Below, piece after piece: positions 32,241 to 32,347 of a stretch of 32,347 nt of DNA. Source of the stretch: an uncultured Parabacteroides sp. (GTDB lineage: Bacteria > Bacteroidota > Bacteroidia > Bacteroidales > Tannerellaceae). Location: positions 1-32,347 of the forward strand of contig NZ_CAJJWO010000057.1 of assembly GCF_905196875.1 (NCBI RefSeq), read 5' to 3'. Position 1 is the first letter of the stretch. Each line of letters starts with the position of its first letter. The translations under genes and the position numbers were made by a program. A model generated the notes under the pieces. The model ran no database searches, was not told the DNA's origin, and was given only the letters and a program-made list of their open reading frames with translations.

Positions 32241-32347
32241 TCGGGTAAACGACACTTTTTTTACATCATAGGCCTCATTATTAGATATTAGAATTATGTT
32301 TGCTTGTGTTCTTTCATTGAAATATATGACGTAGTCCTACACGAACT

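Overview
The window comes from a member of the Bacteroidales, most likely Parabacteroides or a close relative (inferred from gene families and style, not from a database match). The evidence is two SusC/SusD outer-membrane glycan-uptake pairs, an ECF sigma/FecR pair, periplasmic-sensor histidine kinases, a serine-type sulfatase, a 1230-residue PurL, and repeated promoters of the Bacteroidetes type (TTTG about 19 bp upstream of TAnnTTTG).

Layout. (1) 1-1198, minus: the first 399 codons of rpsA (ribosomal protein S1), running off the left edge. (2) 1477-6718, plus: three tandem paralogous histidine kinases with no response regulator nearby. The second and third are about 700 residues, with a signal peptide, TPR-like periplasmic sensor, membrane helix and HisKA/HATPase. 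The first looks like a 402-codon internal deletion of the same architecture. (3) 6690-8165: an ECF sigma factor and a small two-helix membrane protein (candidate anti-sigma factor) on the minus strand, divergent from a DUF6249-like membrane protein. The divergent promoters carry the same ECF-type motif, TGTAACC-N12-TTGCGTC, on both strands, which suggests an autoregulated regulon. (4) 8280-9920: a TlpA-like thiol-disulfide lipoprotein. (5) 10005-11307, minus: a LysE-family exporter with a CBM9-like protein.

(6) 11441-21928, minus: a polysaccharide utilisation locus, read as ECF sigma, FecR anti-sigma, SusC with an STN signalling domain, SusD lipoprotein, GH29 alpha-L-fucosidase lipoprotein and S1 sulfatase. 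The enzymes point to a fucosylated, sulfated host glycan such as mucin (inference). Binding at SusC would signal through FecR to release the sigma factor and raise expression of the uptake genes.

(7) 22100-23600, plus: an accessory region with two small proteins (one unrecognised, one DUF6078-like). It holds the least explained DNA in the window: a roughly 160-nt structured RNA closed by a 16-bp terminal stem directly after a promoter and followed by a terminator or pseudoknot; an 11-bp inverted repeat; and three 20-bp palindromes on an exact 22-bp period. (8) 23599-27291, plus: purL, ending at a strong bidirectional terminator. (9) 27443-32175, minus: a second SusC/SusD pair without an STN domain, whose regulator must lie outside the window.

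No tRNA, rRNA, CRISPR array or insertion sequence was seen.
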